A model generated the notes under the pieces. The model ran no database searches. It saw only the letters and a program-made list of their open reading frames with translations, and was not told where the DNA came from. Positions 19,749 through 29,860 of a stretch of DNA of 64,000 nucleotides are shown one piece after another; positions within the stretch are counted from its first letter, which is position 1, and every line of letters starts with the position of its first letter. This stretch comes from Branchipolynoe longqiensis. Its lineage: Eukaryota > Annelida > Polychaeta > Phyllodocida > Polynoidae. Position numbers and translations under genes: made by a program. Location: assembly GCA_030323885.1 (NCBI GenBank), contig CM059194.1:12386963-12450962 (forward strand). The letters run 5' to 3'.

Positions 19749-19879
19749 TGTAGTGTATGTACGTATCAATCCGAACCGCTTGAGTCTCGTTCAACAACTG
19801 GGTAGTTTATTCAGTCTCGGCCACCTTGGCCACGTGACCCCGCCGGTTCCCAGCGGGTTCGCTCTTTGCATACTTTACA
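19749..19879 (-). repeat. Gypsy-A 3' LTR
   Basis: A 131-bp direct repeat of 27997-28127, with ends TGTA...TACA. On the minus strand it contains a TGAATAAACT polyadenylation-type signal (forward AGTTTATTCA). About 95 percent identical to its partner. Confidence 0.9.
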
Positions 19880-19889
19880 TCTTCCTTTC

Positions 19890-20355
19890 AATAAACAAAA
19901 GTTGCTCTCGCCCATTACGTGTTTCGTTACTTCTAGGCAACAGTGTCAAGGGACAACAGGCAATAACAAATAAATAAAAAACAGCCCTCAAGGCTAAACC
20001 GGCAATGCAATTAACTACGATAATCAATCAGTTCACAGAACTGCACGGTAACAATATTACTTGAATATAGTCAATCAAACACATACCCGCCACCGCTCCG
20101 GCCACCACTGTGACCTATATCAACATTTCACACCCCAACACCTCGTTAGGTCGGCTTCAACTGTCCTTCTTCAGTCTTGTAATTGTCTGTTGGTTGGACA
20201 CATTACTGTTCATTTGGTAGAGTCCTTTTACCACTGACATGCATCCAGCATTAGAAAGATTTACTTAATCATCAATACATTGGTCATGACACCTTACACA
20301 TTATTATATTTTACCACAATGAGTTAATACTTACTCTAATTGCACAAACTCAATA
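19890..20355. other. Gypsy-A 3' untranslated region
   Basis: Between the integrase stop and the 3' LTR on the minus strand. No frame; part of the element. Confidence 0.6.
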
Positions 20356-21494
20356 TCACAAATCTAACCTGCCGACCGGACGCAGCGTGCGGCCGGACCT
20401 TGTTACATAATGAGCCTTGCCGATGTTGTTAGCTACTGTGTCGCCTGCGTGTTTTGTGCTTTGACTGTTCTGTGTGTGTTGCGCCGGTTCCGGGTCCTTG
20501 ACCAGGTGGCGCCCGTTTCTCGTTAGAACTTTCTCGTCATTGTTTATCACCTGATACTGCCTGTACCCTGCGCTGTTTATTCGATGTACGCGACCCTGTG
20601 CCCATTCTTTTTCATGAGTGCGGTATTTGACCCTGTCACCTACCGCTAGTGGCCTGTGCGCCCTTCCGACTCGCTTATCAAAATATGCCCTCTGTTGACA
20701 TTGTCTTTCCTTTATATACCTCTCTCGTGATGTTACTATTTGTGGCTGCAGATGGCTTGTCAGTACAGGAATTTTAGACCGCAACTTCCTACTCATCAAC
20801 AGCTGAGCCGGCGACGCTCCTAACTCTGGAATAGTGGTGCTGCGGTACGCTAAAAGCGCCAGATTAATCTCTGTTCCCTCCTTCACAGACTTTTTAATTA
20901 GTGCTTTTGCCGTTTGGATGTAACGCTCTGCCTGCCCATTGCTCTGAGGGTACAGCGGGCTTGAATGCACTATCTTGAACCCATACTGCTTCGCAAACCT
21001 TACATACTCGTTACTTACGAATTGAGGTCCATTATCTGACATGACCTCCATCAGTATACCGTACCTCCCAAACATTTGTTTCATTACGCCTATTATCGCC
21101 ATGCTTGATGTTGACTTTAGCTGCACGATCTCGGGAAATTTTGAATAGTAGTCAACAAACACTACGTAATCATCTCCATTACAGTAGAATAGATCTACTC
21201 CTACTTTTAGGTACGGTGTACAGGGTATCTCATGTGATATCATGGACTCAGTGTGTAGGATGTTGCGTTCACTCTGGCATACCTGACACTGAGATACTCT
21301 GTCCTCGATCTGCTTAGCTAATTCCGGCCAATACAAATAATCTCTCGCCAACTGTTTACACTTCACCGTGCCTAGATGGGACTCATGCAGTTTGTTCAAA
21401 ATTTCACTCTGCTTCGTTTTGGGAATGATTATCCTGTTATCCTTCATTAACATGTCACTTTGACTTACTATATCATCTCGGTATGTATGGTATG
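20356..21494 (-). CDS. Gypsy-A integrase (N-terminally interrupted)
   Basis: Zinc-binding HHCC region (LHESHLGTVKCKQLARDY, then CQVCQSE), the catalytic core with Asp in VVFVDYYSKFPE, Asp in VMSDNGPQF and Glu in QSNGQAERYIQ, a GASPAQLLMSRKLRSK segment, and a C-terminal GDRVKYRTHEKEWAQGRVHRI motif, ending near VTRSGRTLRPVGRLDL. All three DDE residues are intact. The enzyme inserts LTR cDNA. The open frame actually begins at 21630 inside the antisense of the Gypsy-B LTR, so about 45 foreign residues precede it. The true upstream part continues at 25377. No chromodomain is seen. Confidence 0.9.
21490..21494. repeat. Target-site duplication GTATG (left) of Gypsy-B
   Basis: GTATG directly before the left LTR is repeated directly after the right LTR at 25372-25376. 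This is the five-base size usual for Gypsy elements. Confidence 0.9.
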
Positions 21495-21634
21495 TGCAAG
21501 GTATGTGACATATGTATGGAATCCAAGACCGGGCGTGCTGGTCATGTGACCAGGCACGGGACGCCGGCACGTGAGGAGAAGGAAATAAAGCAGTCTTACA
21601 CTCGAGCTCAACGTGTCCACATCCTTCCATTACA
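21495..21634 (+). repeat. Gypsy-B 5' LTR
   Basis: A 140-bp direct repeat of 25232-25371, begins TGCAAGG and ends TTACA, with AATAAA in its second half. Directly followed by the primer-binding site TGGTGTCAG. Confidence 0.93.
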
Positions 21635-21675
21635 TGGTGTCAGATAGTGAAAATGAAGACGGATACACAGCAAAC

Positions 21676-22160
21676 ATGGCGTTATCCGGACTTAAACCGC
21701 CAGCACCGCTCGTTTTGGATAACCATATGGCCATGAACTGGCGAGCGTGGTTAAGCTCGTATGAAATATACGCCTCACTGCTACGCGCTACAAATTTCAC
21801 TCGTTGAATCAAACCACGGAAGGTATGGACGCCTACATTAGGGAGTTACAAAGCCGGATTGCTTTCTGTGAATACGGACACCTGGAATCCTCGCTGTTGT
21901 GTGACCGGTTGGTCTGTGGGATAAAGGACAAGGAATTGAGGAATAGACTTCTACAAACACCTAAGCTGACGCTTGAACAATGTGTAGAGATGTGTCGATT
22001 AAGCGAACACCAGGACACGATAGGGGAAGTAGACACCATGAAAGACAGCCAAGTTGACGCGGTAAACAAGTATGGCCGCCGCCGGGCAACGCCCACCATG
22101 CCGGTTAGCATGGGGTCAACAAGTTCGGGCACCCGGTCGAGGGGGCGGGGCACGCTCGGA
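21676..22160 (+). pseudogene. Gypsy-B gag, internally deleted
   Basis: Starts MALSGLKPPAP and runs through NWRAWLSSYEIYASLLRATN, matching Gypsy-A gag (MASTLSGLRPP, NWRTWFTAYEIYA). It then jumps near 21797-21807 into LNQTTEGMDAYIRELQSRI in another frame. In Gypsy-A about 65 residues separate these blocks, so this is an internal deletion with frame change. The rest (EYGHLESSLLCDRLVCGI and LTLEQCVEMCRLSEHQ) matches the Gypsy-A capsid region. Gag would form the particle and bind RNA. Confidence 0.8.
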
Positions 22161-22860
22161 TACCCCGCGGTACGAGTGTCCTCGATGTGGGTACAACCAC
22201 AACAAAGGCCAGTGCCCTGCGAAAGGGAAGGAATGTGCCGGATGTTGGAAAATCAGACATTTTATAAAAGTGTGTCGAAGCAAGCGGGCAACAGCCCCTG
22301 TGAATGAGCTTGATGTTGATGAGCACAATCAGCCCGAGGAAGCGAGGAGACCATACGAGGAGGAAGATGCAGACCTATTTGTCGGGGAGATTGATGAAAA
22401 GGAGAATGATGAAGAGTTGTGGTATGCTGATATATGCGTTGGAAGCACTGACATTCATTTCAAGCTGGATAGTGGGTCGCAAGCGAATATATTGCCCAAG
22501 GCGATTTTTGACCAAATCCACAACACCGTGATGAAGCCATCCCGATGCCGGTTGATCATGTTTGCTGGGAACCATATCTACCCGGAAGGAGAAGCCGACA
22601 TCAAGATCGACAACTGTGTGCTGCGATTCCAAGTTACTTCAACGGGAAGCCCGATACTCGGGAAAAAGGCATGCGTGATGTTAAACCTCCTCAACAGAGT
22701 CAGCGCAGTCAACAAAGAAGGCAAAGATGATGAAAAAGCAAATGATCTGGTAAATACTTATAGTGATGTTTTCAATGGACTGGGCATAATTAAAGTTAAT
22801 GCAAAGATTCATGTAGATCCAAATGTTCCACCTGTGGTTGACCCTCCTCGGCGTATGAGA
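22160..22860 (+). CDS. Gypsy-B nucleocapsid knuckles and aspartic protease
   Basis: Two zinc knuckles (CPRCGYNHNKGQC and CAGCWKIRHFIKVC), an acidic linker, then a retropepsin-like domain whose active site is FKLDSGSQANILP (D-S/T-G with Ser) and whose C-terminal part has GSPILGKKACVMLNLL. It continues to the pol linker VNAKIHVDPNVPPVVDPPRRM. The protease would process gag-pol. The frame is open from 22072. At 22857-22860 the element jumps to sequence from the end of the RT (see next entry). Confidence 0.85.
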
Positions 22861-24899
22861 GGTCAATCTAAGGCTCAACCCAAAAAAGTCTAAAATCTGT
22901 AAAAAAAGAAGTCAGTTATGTGGGTCACACTCTTACTGAACATGGTCTAAAACCCAGTGCTGAGCGAATACAAGCGATAAATGAAATGCCAACGCCAACA
23001 AACAAAGCGGACATCCAACGGTTTTTGGGGATGGTGGGGTATGTATCGAAATTTATCCCAAATCTAGCCGAAATTTCAAAACCCTTAAGAATCTTGTTAA
23101 AACGTGAAGTCACATGGCACTGGGAGGTCGATCAAAAACAAGCATTTGTGAGGCTAAAAAATGCTTTGACAAGGGCACCTGTGCTCAAATATTACAATGT
23201 AAAAGAGCGAACTACCATCCAGGTGGACGCTTCCAAGTCTGGTTTGGGAGCAACAATGTTCCAAAATGATCGCCCAATTGCGATGGCATCGAAGGCATTA
23301 AATGAAGCACAAAGCATGTATGCAGTAATAGAGAAGGAGCTTTTGGCAATCTGTTTCGGTTGCCAAAAGTTCCATGACTATATATTTGGGAAAAACACAT
23401 TGATTGAAACGGATCACAAACCATTGATCGCACCGATTTGGAAGTTGTCTGCTAGGATGCAACGAATGCGCATGCGCCTTCAGAATTATGACCTCGACTT
23501 TGTGTACAAAAAGGGTGTTCACATGTACTTTGCAGATGCCCTGTCGAGGGCCCACTCAACAACAACAGGGCCGAATAACCTATTTGACAGGGACATCAGC
23601 ATAGCTGCTTTGGACATCTTTGAAGATGAACTGACGAGTATTGCAAAAGCAACCCAAAACGAAGAAACCTTGAAAGAAGTAGCATGCCTCACACGAGTAG
23701 GGTGGCCAGAAACAAACAAAAACATCAGTGACGATGTAAAACCTTTCTTCATATACAAAAATGATATCACCACAAGCGGTAACATATTGTTAAAAAATGA
23801 TCGCATAGTAATACCGGAAAAATTACAGCCGGACATGATAAACAAAATTCATGAGAGCCATTTAGGGATAGTTAAATCTAAACAATTGGCAAGGGATTAT
23901 GTTTTTTGGCCAGGAATAAACGCTCAAATCGAAGATAAAGTATCCAGATGCCCAACATGTCAGTCGTTTAGGAATAAACCACACGCAGAGCCATTGGTGA
24001 GTCATGATATTCCCCAGTTACCGTACAACAAAATTGGCATTGATTTCTTCCAAATTCATGAAAGACACTTTATCCTATTCATTGATTACTATTCTAAATT
24101 CCCGGAAATCGTGGAGTTAACGAGCACCACGAGTGCAAACACGATCAGAACAATGAAACAAATGTTCGGTAGATATGGAATACCAAAAATAATAGTAACA
24201 GATAACGGGCCTCAATTCACAAGCAGTGAATACAGACAGTTTGCAGTAGAGTACGGGTTTAAACCAACATACTCAAACCCCATGCATGCCCAGAGCAACG
24301 GGCAAAGCGAACGGTACGTACAAACAATGAAAACTATGATAAAAAAATCAGTCATGGAAGGAACAGATGTAAACATAGCCTTGTTGAACTATCAAAATAC
24401 CCCGTTAACTGGGATTGATGCCTCACCGGCGCAGTTACTAATGAATAGACGGCTGCGGTCAAAGTTACCTGTCATCAGTAAGAATCTGAAACCAAAGGCA
24501 CAGCGATCAAAACTGCCGGAAATTATACAGAACCAAATGAAACAGAAAGCACATTTTGACAAACATGCAAAAACAGGACACCAACCCCTTCGCATGGGAG
24601 ACAAAATCAGGTACAAAACACACGATAATAGATGGGCGAAAGGGACCATAACGAAAACAAACAACCCATCTGACAGGGACTATGAAATAGTGAACAGAGA
24701 TCAAAAGAAATTACGTCGGAACCGAGTTCAGATCTTCAAGGCAGAAACAAACATGAACGAGTCAGTGGAAAGAGCCAACCGCACACAAACCCAATCACAA
24801 CAGGCTAACAAGCCTCACGCGACAGGGCCAACTGCTAATAGCAATTATGTTACAAGGTCAGGTCGAGTCAGTAGGCCAGTAGAGAGGTTAGGAGAGTAG
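22861..24899 (+). CDS. Gypsy-B RT C-terminus, RNase H and integrase
   Basis: After the deletion junction the first codons (NLRLNPKKSK) correspond to the RT end in Gypsy-A (DLRLNPKKSK), so the RT palm with its YxDD-type site is missing. An uninterrupted 659-residue frame (22920-24899) then holds YVSKFIPNLAEI, RNase H (TIQVDASKSGLGA, AVIEKELLAICFG, IETDHKPL, YFADALSRAHS), integrase HHCC (HESHLGIVKSKQLARDY, CPTCQSF) and DDE (FIDYYSKFPE, VTDNGPQF, NGQSERYVQ), ending GRVSRPVERLGE. The catalytic integrase residues are intact. The open frame after loss of the RT is consistent with recent insertion. Confidence 0.92.
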
Positions 24900-25231
24900 G
24901 TCATTGTTATATTGTACATGCAACTGGCAAAATACATGGAAAATGTTAGATCAGGTGACAAAGATATTGACCGAGAGAGTTAATGAAACAGGATTATAAA
25001 AGGCAGACATTGGTGTGTCGATGTTGATGTTGGAGATGTTATGATGGCATTCGAAGTGTTGTTAGTTTTTTATGTTCGTGCATATGTATATACGTTGTTT
25101 TTTTTTTTGTTTTTTTTTTCCTCTGGTTTTTTTTTCCCCTTCGCTGTATAAAAAGGAAAATATATCTGATAAACATTGTTTATTGAACAGGCAGGACTCG
25201 TAAAATGTGAGCGTTGTCCGAAGGGGGAAGA
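24900..25231 (+). other. Gypsy-B 3' untranslated region with T-run and polypurine tract
   Basis: Non-coding. A long T-rich run lies at 25097-25135, and the polypurine tract is just before the LTR. Confidence 0.6.
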
Positions 25232-25371
25232 TGTAAGGTATGTGACATATGTATGGAATCCAAGACCGGGCGTGCTGGTCATGTGACCAGGCACGGGACG
25301 CCGGCACGTGAGGAGAAGGAAATAAAGCAGTCTTACACTCCAGCTCAACGTGTCCACATCCTTCCATTACA
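25232..25371 (+). repeat. Gypsy-B 3' LTR
   Basis: 140 bp, two differences from 21495-21634. Followed by GTATG (25372-25376), the right target-site copy. Confidence 0.93.
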
Positions 25372-25376
25372 GTATG

Positions 25377-26640
25377 GTTTAACGTCCTGCCTTAATGTTT
25401 TGCTTGTCTCTGGCCACCCTTCCCTAGTTAACCTAGCCAACTCTTTTAGTGTACTGTCCTGCTGTGTCTTTACTACAATATGTCTGATGTCCTCGCTGAC
25501 AAACCCAACGGCTGCTACGCTAATGTTCTTGTCAAACAGATCACATGGATCTACTTTGGTTGAGTGTGCTCTCGACAGGGCATCTGCAAAAAACATGTAT
25601 TCCCTTTTTATGGATGACAGTGATATCGTAATTCTGCAGCCTCATCCGCATTCTTTGCATGCGAGCGGACAACGTGCTAATTGGCTTCATCATTATGTTA
25701 ACCAGAGGCTTATGATCTGTTTCGACTGTAACTTCTTTCCCGTAGATGTAATCATGAAACTTTTTACAGCCGAAACAGATCACGAGCAACTCTTTCTCAA
25801 TTACCGCGTACTTTGATTGAGTTGTGTCCAGCGCCTTGGATGCCATAGCTATTGGCCGGTCACTTTGCAACAGTGCTGCACCTAAACCTGACTGTGACGC
25901 GTCAACTTGCAAGGTTAGTGGTTTGTTTGCATCGTAATATGTTAATACTGGTGCCTCAATTAACAGCGATTTGAGCATTTGGAATGCCTTCTCTTGTGCC
26001 TCTTCCCAGTGCCAGGCATTGTTCTTTTCTAACACCGTCCTTAGTGGTTTGGCAATTTCAGACAACGTGGGTATGAACTTACTCACATAATTCATCATTC
26101 CGAGAAAGCGCTGAATGGCAGCCTTGTCTGTGGGAGTAGGCATTTCGAGAATAGCCCGAATTCGCTCAGGATTGGGTTTTAAACCTCCTTCAGTTAACAC
26201 ATGCCCTACGTAAACCACACTGGTTTGACACATTTTAGATTTTTTCGGGTTGAGCCGCAGATCAACCTCACGGGCCCTTTCCAACAACGCTTCAAGTCTC
26301 ATGTTGTGCTGCTCAATAGACTTACCAAAAATCAAAATGTCATCTGCTACAATTTCAACCCCTTCTAACCCTCTAAAAATGTCATTCATCTCCTGAATAA
26401 ATATATCCCCCGCGGTCTTAATGCCGAAAGGGCTTTCATCATCCAGCTGTATCTGCCAATACCCGCTGTTGGCGTCCAGTACCGAGAAGTACCTGGCCCC
26501 AGCTGTCTTTGCGACCACCTGCCGGTTTACGCACAACAGTGATAGAATTAACCTGCGGTACTATAACACCCATCTGTACCATTCTATCTAGCTCTACTTT
26601 AACTTTATCACATACGGCATGAGGAATACGACGCGGGGGA
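25377..26640 (-). pseudogene. Gypsy-A reverse transcriptase and RNase H, with small deletions
   Basis: On the minus strand: VVRKP, then GARYFSVLDANSGYWQIQLDD, FGIKTAGDIFIQEMND, the catalytic EIVADDILIFG, LRLNPKKSK, YVGHVLTEGGLKPNPERI, RNase H with LQVDASQSGLGAALLQSD, YAVIEKELLVICFG and VETDHKPLV, and FADALSRAHS in a second frame (25596-25345). Compared with Gypsy-C, about 28 residues holding the LDPTKLNKA block and about 20 residues between WQIQLDD and FGIKTAG are gone. The end, DVKPY, is where Gypsy-B inserted. Frame changes lie near 26535-26600 and 25590. Not functional. Confidence 0.88.
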
Positions 26641-27010
26641 TCAATAACAGGGCATACCTACCTCTAGCATTTACCTTGATAGTGCCCAACCCTTTAAAAA
26701 TGTCACTGAATTTATTTACCAGGGCTACCGCTTCGGCGGCTTTCGTTGACATGCACTCCACAGCGTCCATACGTATTATCAGACCTAATAGCACACACAC
26801 ATCCTTCCCGAGGAGAGGGCATCCACTCTCGGTGACCTGGAATGATATCATCTGTCCCTTGACCGGTATAACTGTCTCCCCTTGTGGTACAGTGCGTTGC
26901 CCGGTGTACGTGACTAACCGGCACTTGGCAGGCAGTAGCGATCCAATTCCTAAGGACCAGAAGGTTTTGCTGGGAATTGTGTTGGCTTCTGAGCCGGTGT
27001 CCAATTTAAA
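26590..27010 (-). pseudogene. Gypsy-A aspartic protease region
   Basis: Retropepsin-like active site LDTGSEANTIP, then CRLVTYTGQRTVPQGE, GCPLLGKDVCVLLGL and FSDIFKGLGTIKVNAR. A TGA stop (forward TCA at 27009-27011) separates it from gag. At that position Gypsy-C has CGA (Arg), so this is a CpG-decay nonsense change and not evidence of designed readthrough. A frame change near 26660 leads into DPPRRIPHAV in another frame. Confidence 0.85.
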
Positions 27011-27963
27011 TCATACATCCACGTCCCCCACTCGGAAATATTTATGCCATAATCCCAGAGTTTGCTCTTCATCCTGAGAAACCACTCCTACGAAGAGGTC
27101 CTCGTAACTGTCCTCTTCCTCCATGTCTGCTAGCCTCCACTCCTCTTGCTTGCCGCTTCTATCCATGTCGAGAGCTTGCACCGGTGTTGTCCACCTCCTT
27201 CGCCTTCTGCACACCTTGATAAAATGACCCGTCTTCCCACAGCCGTCGCATTCCTTGTCCTTTGCCGGGCACGTTGCTGCTCGCCCATGCGTGTAACCAC
27301 AACGCGCGCAGCTGGCCCGAGATGCGCTCGCGGTGGGCGACACCCCCCGTCGCCGAGGCGCTGCCGGTGGAAGGGGGCGTGTCTGCTGCCGGCCATGTCT
27401 GCTAATGGCGTCCAACTGGTTTTCCTCTGTAGCCGTCCTTAACTGAGTTGCGTTATATTCACTCACTCTGCATATCTCAATACAGCTATGCAATGTCAAA
27501 TTTGGCGTTTGCAATAACTTATCTCGTAGGGTTTTGCCTTTTACTCCGGCCACGAGCCGGTCCCGCAGTATCGACTCCTCCACATATCCATATTCGCAGT
27601 ACAAAATTTTATGCTTCAGCTCTCGGATATATACATCCATTGATTCAGCCTTTTGATTATACGTGTTGAATTGATACCGTACCACCGTTATATTACATTT
27701 GCCTTCACAGTACTTCTTAAAAGCCTCGGTCAGTGGCCCTATCTTCTCTCGGTCCGCACTGTCAATATCCAGAGTCGGGAGTAATTTCTGTGCCTCTACT
27801 CCCGCCACATGCAAAAACACAAAGCACCGTGTTTTCTCGGGCCCACCCCAGCAGCTCCAGCATATATCTCGTAAGCAGTGAACCAGGTCCTCCAATTAAC
27901 TGCCAAGTTTCCTTCAAGACTGAGTGGGTGTGGTGGCCTCAATCCCGATAAAGTTGACGCCAT
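27011..27963 (-). pseudogene. Gypsy-A gag
   Basis: Starts MASTLSGLRPP (27963), frame change near 27860-27895, then VEAQKLLPTLDIDSADREKI, YNQKAESMDVYIRELKHK, EYGYVEESILRDRLVAGV and LTLHSCIEICRVSEYN, and two zinc knuckles, CARCGYTHGRAATC (C-x2-C-x3-H-x5-C) and CDGCGKTGHFIKVC (C-x2-C-x4-H-x4-C), each followed by basic residues. This is the capsid plus nucleocapsid layout of a Gypsy gag. It ends at the TGA that precedes the protease. Confidence 0.87.
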
Positions 27964-27996
27964 ATTGTCAACTCTATCGCCCGCTATCTGACACCA

Positions 27997-28127
27997 TGTA
28001 GTGTATGTATGTATCAATCTGAACCGCTTGAGTCTCGTTCAACAACTGGCTAGTTTATTCAGTCTCGGCCACCTTGGCCACATGACCCCGCCAGTTCCCG
28101 GCGGGTTCGGTCTTTGCATACTTTACA
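27997..28127 (-). repeat. Gypsy-A 5' LTR
   Basis: 131-bp direct repeat of 19749-19879. On the minus strand it is followed at once by TGGTGTCAGATAGC, the same primer-binding site as in Gypsy-B. Confidence 0.92.
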
Positions 28128-28384
28128 GGGGGCGAGGCCCCCCTCCTCACAGCAGCACTGCTTGCAGCACTCAGGATGGCACTGACCGTCTCCAGCAACA
28201 AGCACGCAGCCGAATACACACTGCATAGCTTCAGGAGAGGGGGGCCCAAGCCTGCGCCGCATCCGGCGCATCCCTTGGGGCAATGATGGAGCTGGGGGCC
28301 TGGTCCTCAGACTCCATCCACACATATGTCCTGATAGGACAGATCACCACTGGACCACAAGCCCTCTCCACCCTATTTGGTTAA
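28128..28384 (+). pseudogene. DIRS-A tyrosine recombinase, catalytic C-terminal part
   Basis: Continues the recombinase cut at 19748: EAPLLTAALLAALRMALTV, then YTLHSFRRGG (the H-x-x-R box), a one-base frame change near 28255-28275, then MMELGAWSSDSIHTYV with the catalytic Tyr in HTYV, and a short tail ending in TAA at 28382-28384. Element E has LLSLRRGGA and MELGAWTSTAVHTYV at the same places. Taken with LLRQGN before the insertion, the Arg, His, Arg, Trp and Tyr positions were present in the original enzyme. Confidence 0.85.
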
Positions 28385-28391
28385 AGGTTCG

Positions 28392-28962
28392 AATCCAGAC
28401 CCAAATACAGACTCAAAACACCAATACCCGACATGTAACTAAGTACCTCATAACTAAAATAAAAAACCACTGTATGGAACTGCTGTGTCCGCCTTAGTGA
28501 ATTATGCATGTTAACGGAACGTGGCTAATTCACGGGGCGGGGACAGAACCAGCACGACAATGACCCAACTCCAACTCCCTCCTAGCGTCAATGGTGGAAC
28601 CCCCCACCCAGCCACAGGAGGAGGACGTGACCTCCCTCCCACCAAAAACAACACATGACCAGTTCAAATCCTATTCGCCTCCACAGCCACACAACTCCTC
28701 CAGGAGCCGAACGGACAACTCCAACCCTAACTTCACCCACCCACCCACACCTCAAGATGAAGAAGAAGGGGAAGGGTTAAGGTCTCGAATACAGTCCCAC
28801 ATACCATCACTGGGATAAAAAAAAAAACTGAGGGACGAACGAACCACCACAAGGACTAGCATCCAGATACAGACTCAAAACACTGATACCCGACATGTAA
28901 CTCCCTCATAACGAAAATAAAAAACCACTGTATGGAACTGTTGTGTCCACCTTAATGAATTA
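28392..28962 (+). repeat. DIRS-A split direct repeats: B1, A2, B2
   Basis: B1 (28392-28504) and B2 (28861-28962) are direct copies sharing ACAGACTCAAAACAC, CCGACATGTAACT and AACCACTGTATGGAACTG. Between them, A2 (28505-28860) starts near 28518 with AACGTGGCTAATTCAC, a diverged form of the terminal motif AACATGGGTAATT at the 5' ends of elements C, D and F. A1...B1-A2-B2 is the split-direct-repeat order of Ngaro-type elements. A1 of DIRS-A was lost with its 5' end. Confidence 0.7.
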
Positions 28963-29329
28963 GAGAAGTGCCTTATTTAGGGCTGTCAAATTAAAAATAG
29001 ACTAATTATAACAACATTTCTTTGTAGTTTCTTTATTAATGATCAGATCCTGATGAAACTTCACACCAAGGTTCTTCTTCGTATAAGAAATCACCCCAAA
29101 ACTGATATACAAAAATGGCAACCGTAATACAATCACTCCCACCTACAATATGAGTCAACTGGAGCTCATTTTAAATATTGGTCAAATCCTGATGAAATTT
29201 CACATCAAGGTTCTTTTTGGTCTGGCAAATCACCTCAGCTTATCAAACGTGATAACAAAAAATTAGATCACAGAAAAATGTAGGTTTCCATGGCAACTGT
29301 AATACAATTGAAGTGGGCGAGACTACACT
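28963..29329. other. No gene seen
   Basis: AT-rich. Two loosely similar stretches with ATCCTGATGAAA(C/T)TTCACA, CAAGGTTCTT and AATCACC (29047-29095, 29188-29233) suggest an old local duplication. No coding frame. Confidence 0.45.
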
Positions 29330-29860
29330 CGAGCTATGACCTTTGTGGGCTTGGGCCGAGCAACCCGCATTTTGAAATGCGGGCTGCTCGCTGGGACAAG
29401 CCCGCATCGGCCATCAAATGTGGGGCCGGGTTCACAGCCATAACACGTTGCTAGGAGACATCAATTGTGACTTTCCTAGCAACAGTGGAAGGTCAAGCGC
29501 TCAGGCTCAGACCCATCAGCTGTGTCTTTGCATGCTCTGATGTTTTAGACGAGACTTAGGCCTTTATTGTCAGAATTCAGAAGAGATTTAAAATAAACAT
29601 GATGGGAAGGGTTGTATTGATGAGTATTTATTATTATTAGTGAACTGGATTGTGTTAGGAGGGTAAGAATAAAGCTGTGAGCTCTTAAAAAGTGATTGGA
29701 ACATTCCTTGCATTCTTTACTATTCTCCAGTCTTGTATATTAACCGCTATGGTCAACTTGATATTGATATTCAATTGTTTTATATGTTAATAAGGGCCTT
29801 CTGCGTGATACGCCTTATGCAGCTGATCAACCCTTCTGTGGGGATATTAATAGACATATT
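29330..29860. repeat. Dispersed repeat R, copy 1
   Basis: About 500 bp closely matched by 55731-56250. Shared blocks include GGGCTTGGGCCGAGCAACCC, GAGCGCTCAGGCTCAGACCC, GATGTTTTAGACGAGA, GTTCCTTGCATTCTTTACTA and ATTAACCGCTATGGTCAACT. An AATAAAG block precedes GTGAGCTCT in both. There is no coding frame. The copy abuts the broken end of DIRS-C pol (29918). Confidence 0.85.

Larger units (their letters stand above)
21495..25371 (+). mobile_element. Gypsy-B LTR retrotransposon nested in Gypsy-A, internally deleted
   Basis: Two 140-bp LTRs (21495-21634, 25232-25371) differ at only two positions and are flanked by a perfect GTATG duplication. Plus-strand order: LTR, primer-binding site (TGGTGTCAGATAG), gag, protease, end of RT, RNase H, integrase, polypurine tract (GAAGGGGGAAGA, 25219-25231), LTR. 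Gag and the RT core are deleted internally, so it would need trans-acting help. Its proteins are close to those of Gypsy-A, which it interrupts in the integrase. Confidence 0.93.
19749..28127 (-). mobile_element. Gypsy-A LTR retrotransposon, inserted in DIRS-A
   Basis: It is bounded by 131-bp LTRs (19749-19879 and 27997-28127) that differ at about 7 positions. On the minus strand the order is 5' LTR, primer-binding site (TGGTGTCAGATAGC, directly after the LTR), gag, protease, RT, RNase H, integrase, polypurine tract (GAAAGGAAGA, 19880-19890) and 3' LTR. It is interrupted by Gypsy-B. The flanks read GGGGCG on the left and GGGGGCG on the right, an imperfect target duplication probably blurred by G-run slippage. 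The DIRS-A recombinase is continuous across it. Confidence 0.9.
8245..28962 (+). mobile_element. DIRS-A: DIRS/Ngaro-like element split by two insertions
   Basis: One element can be followed across 20.7 kb by the order of its parts: gag end (8245-8626), pol N-terminus (8640-9632), RT and first half of RNase H (9618-10915), second half of RNase H (18717-19080), tyrosine recombinase N-terminal part (19120-19748), recombinase C-terminal part (28128-28380) and split direct repeats (28392-28962). Gaps are a 7.8-kb insert (10916-18716) and Gypsy-A (19749-28127). Each join restores the same protein, seen by comparison with the sister element at 37.8-41.4 kb. The 5' end is truncated within gag. Several frameshifts show that it is dead. 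Confidence 0.8.

Noticed and set aside
27009..27011. In-frame TGA between Gypsy-A gag and protease, as in retroviral readthrough
   Set aside because: Gypsy-C has CGA at the same codon and Gypsy-B a sense codon, so it is a point nonsense mutation.
28381..28397. GGTTCGAATCC, a perfect pol III B box, at the end of DIRS-A
   Set aside because: No A box or tRNA-like fold upstream at the right distance; it lies at the start of split repeat B1 and is not conserved in B2.
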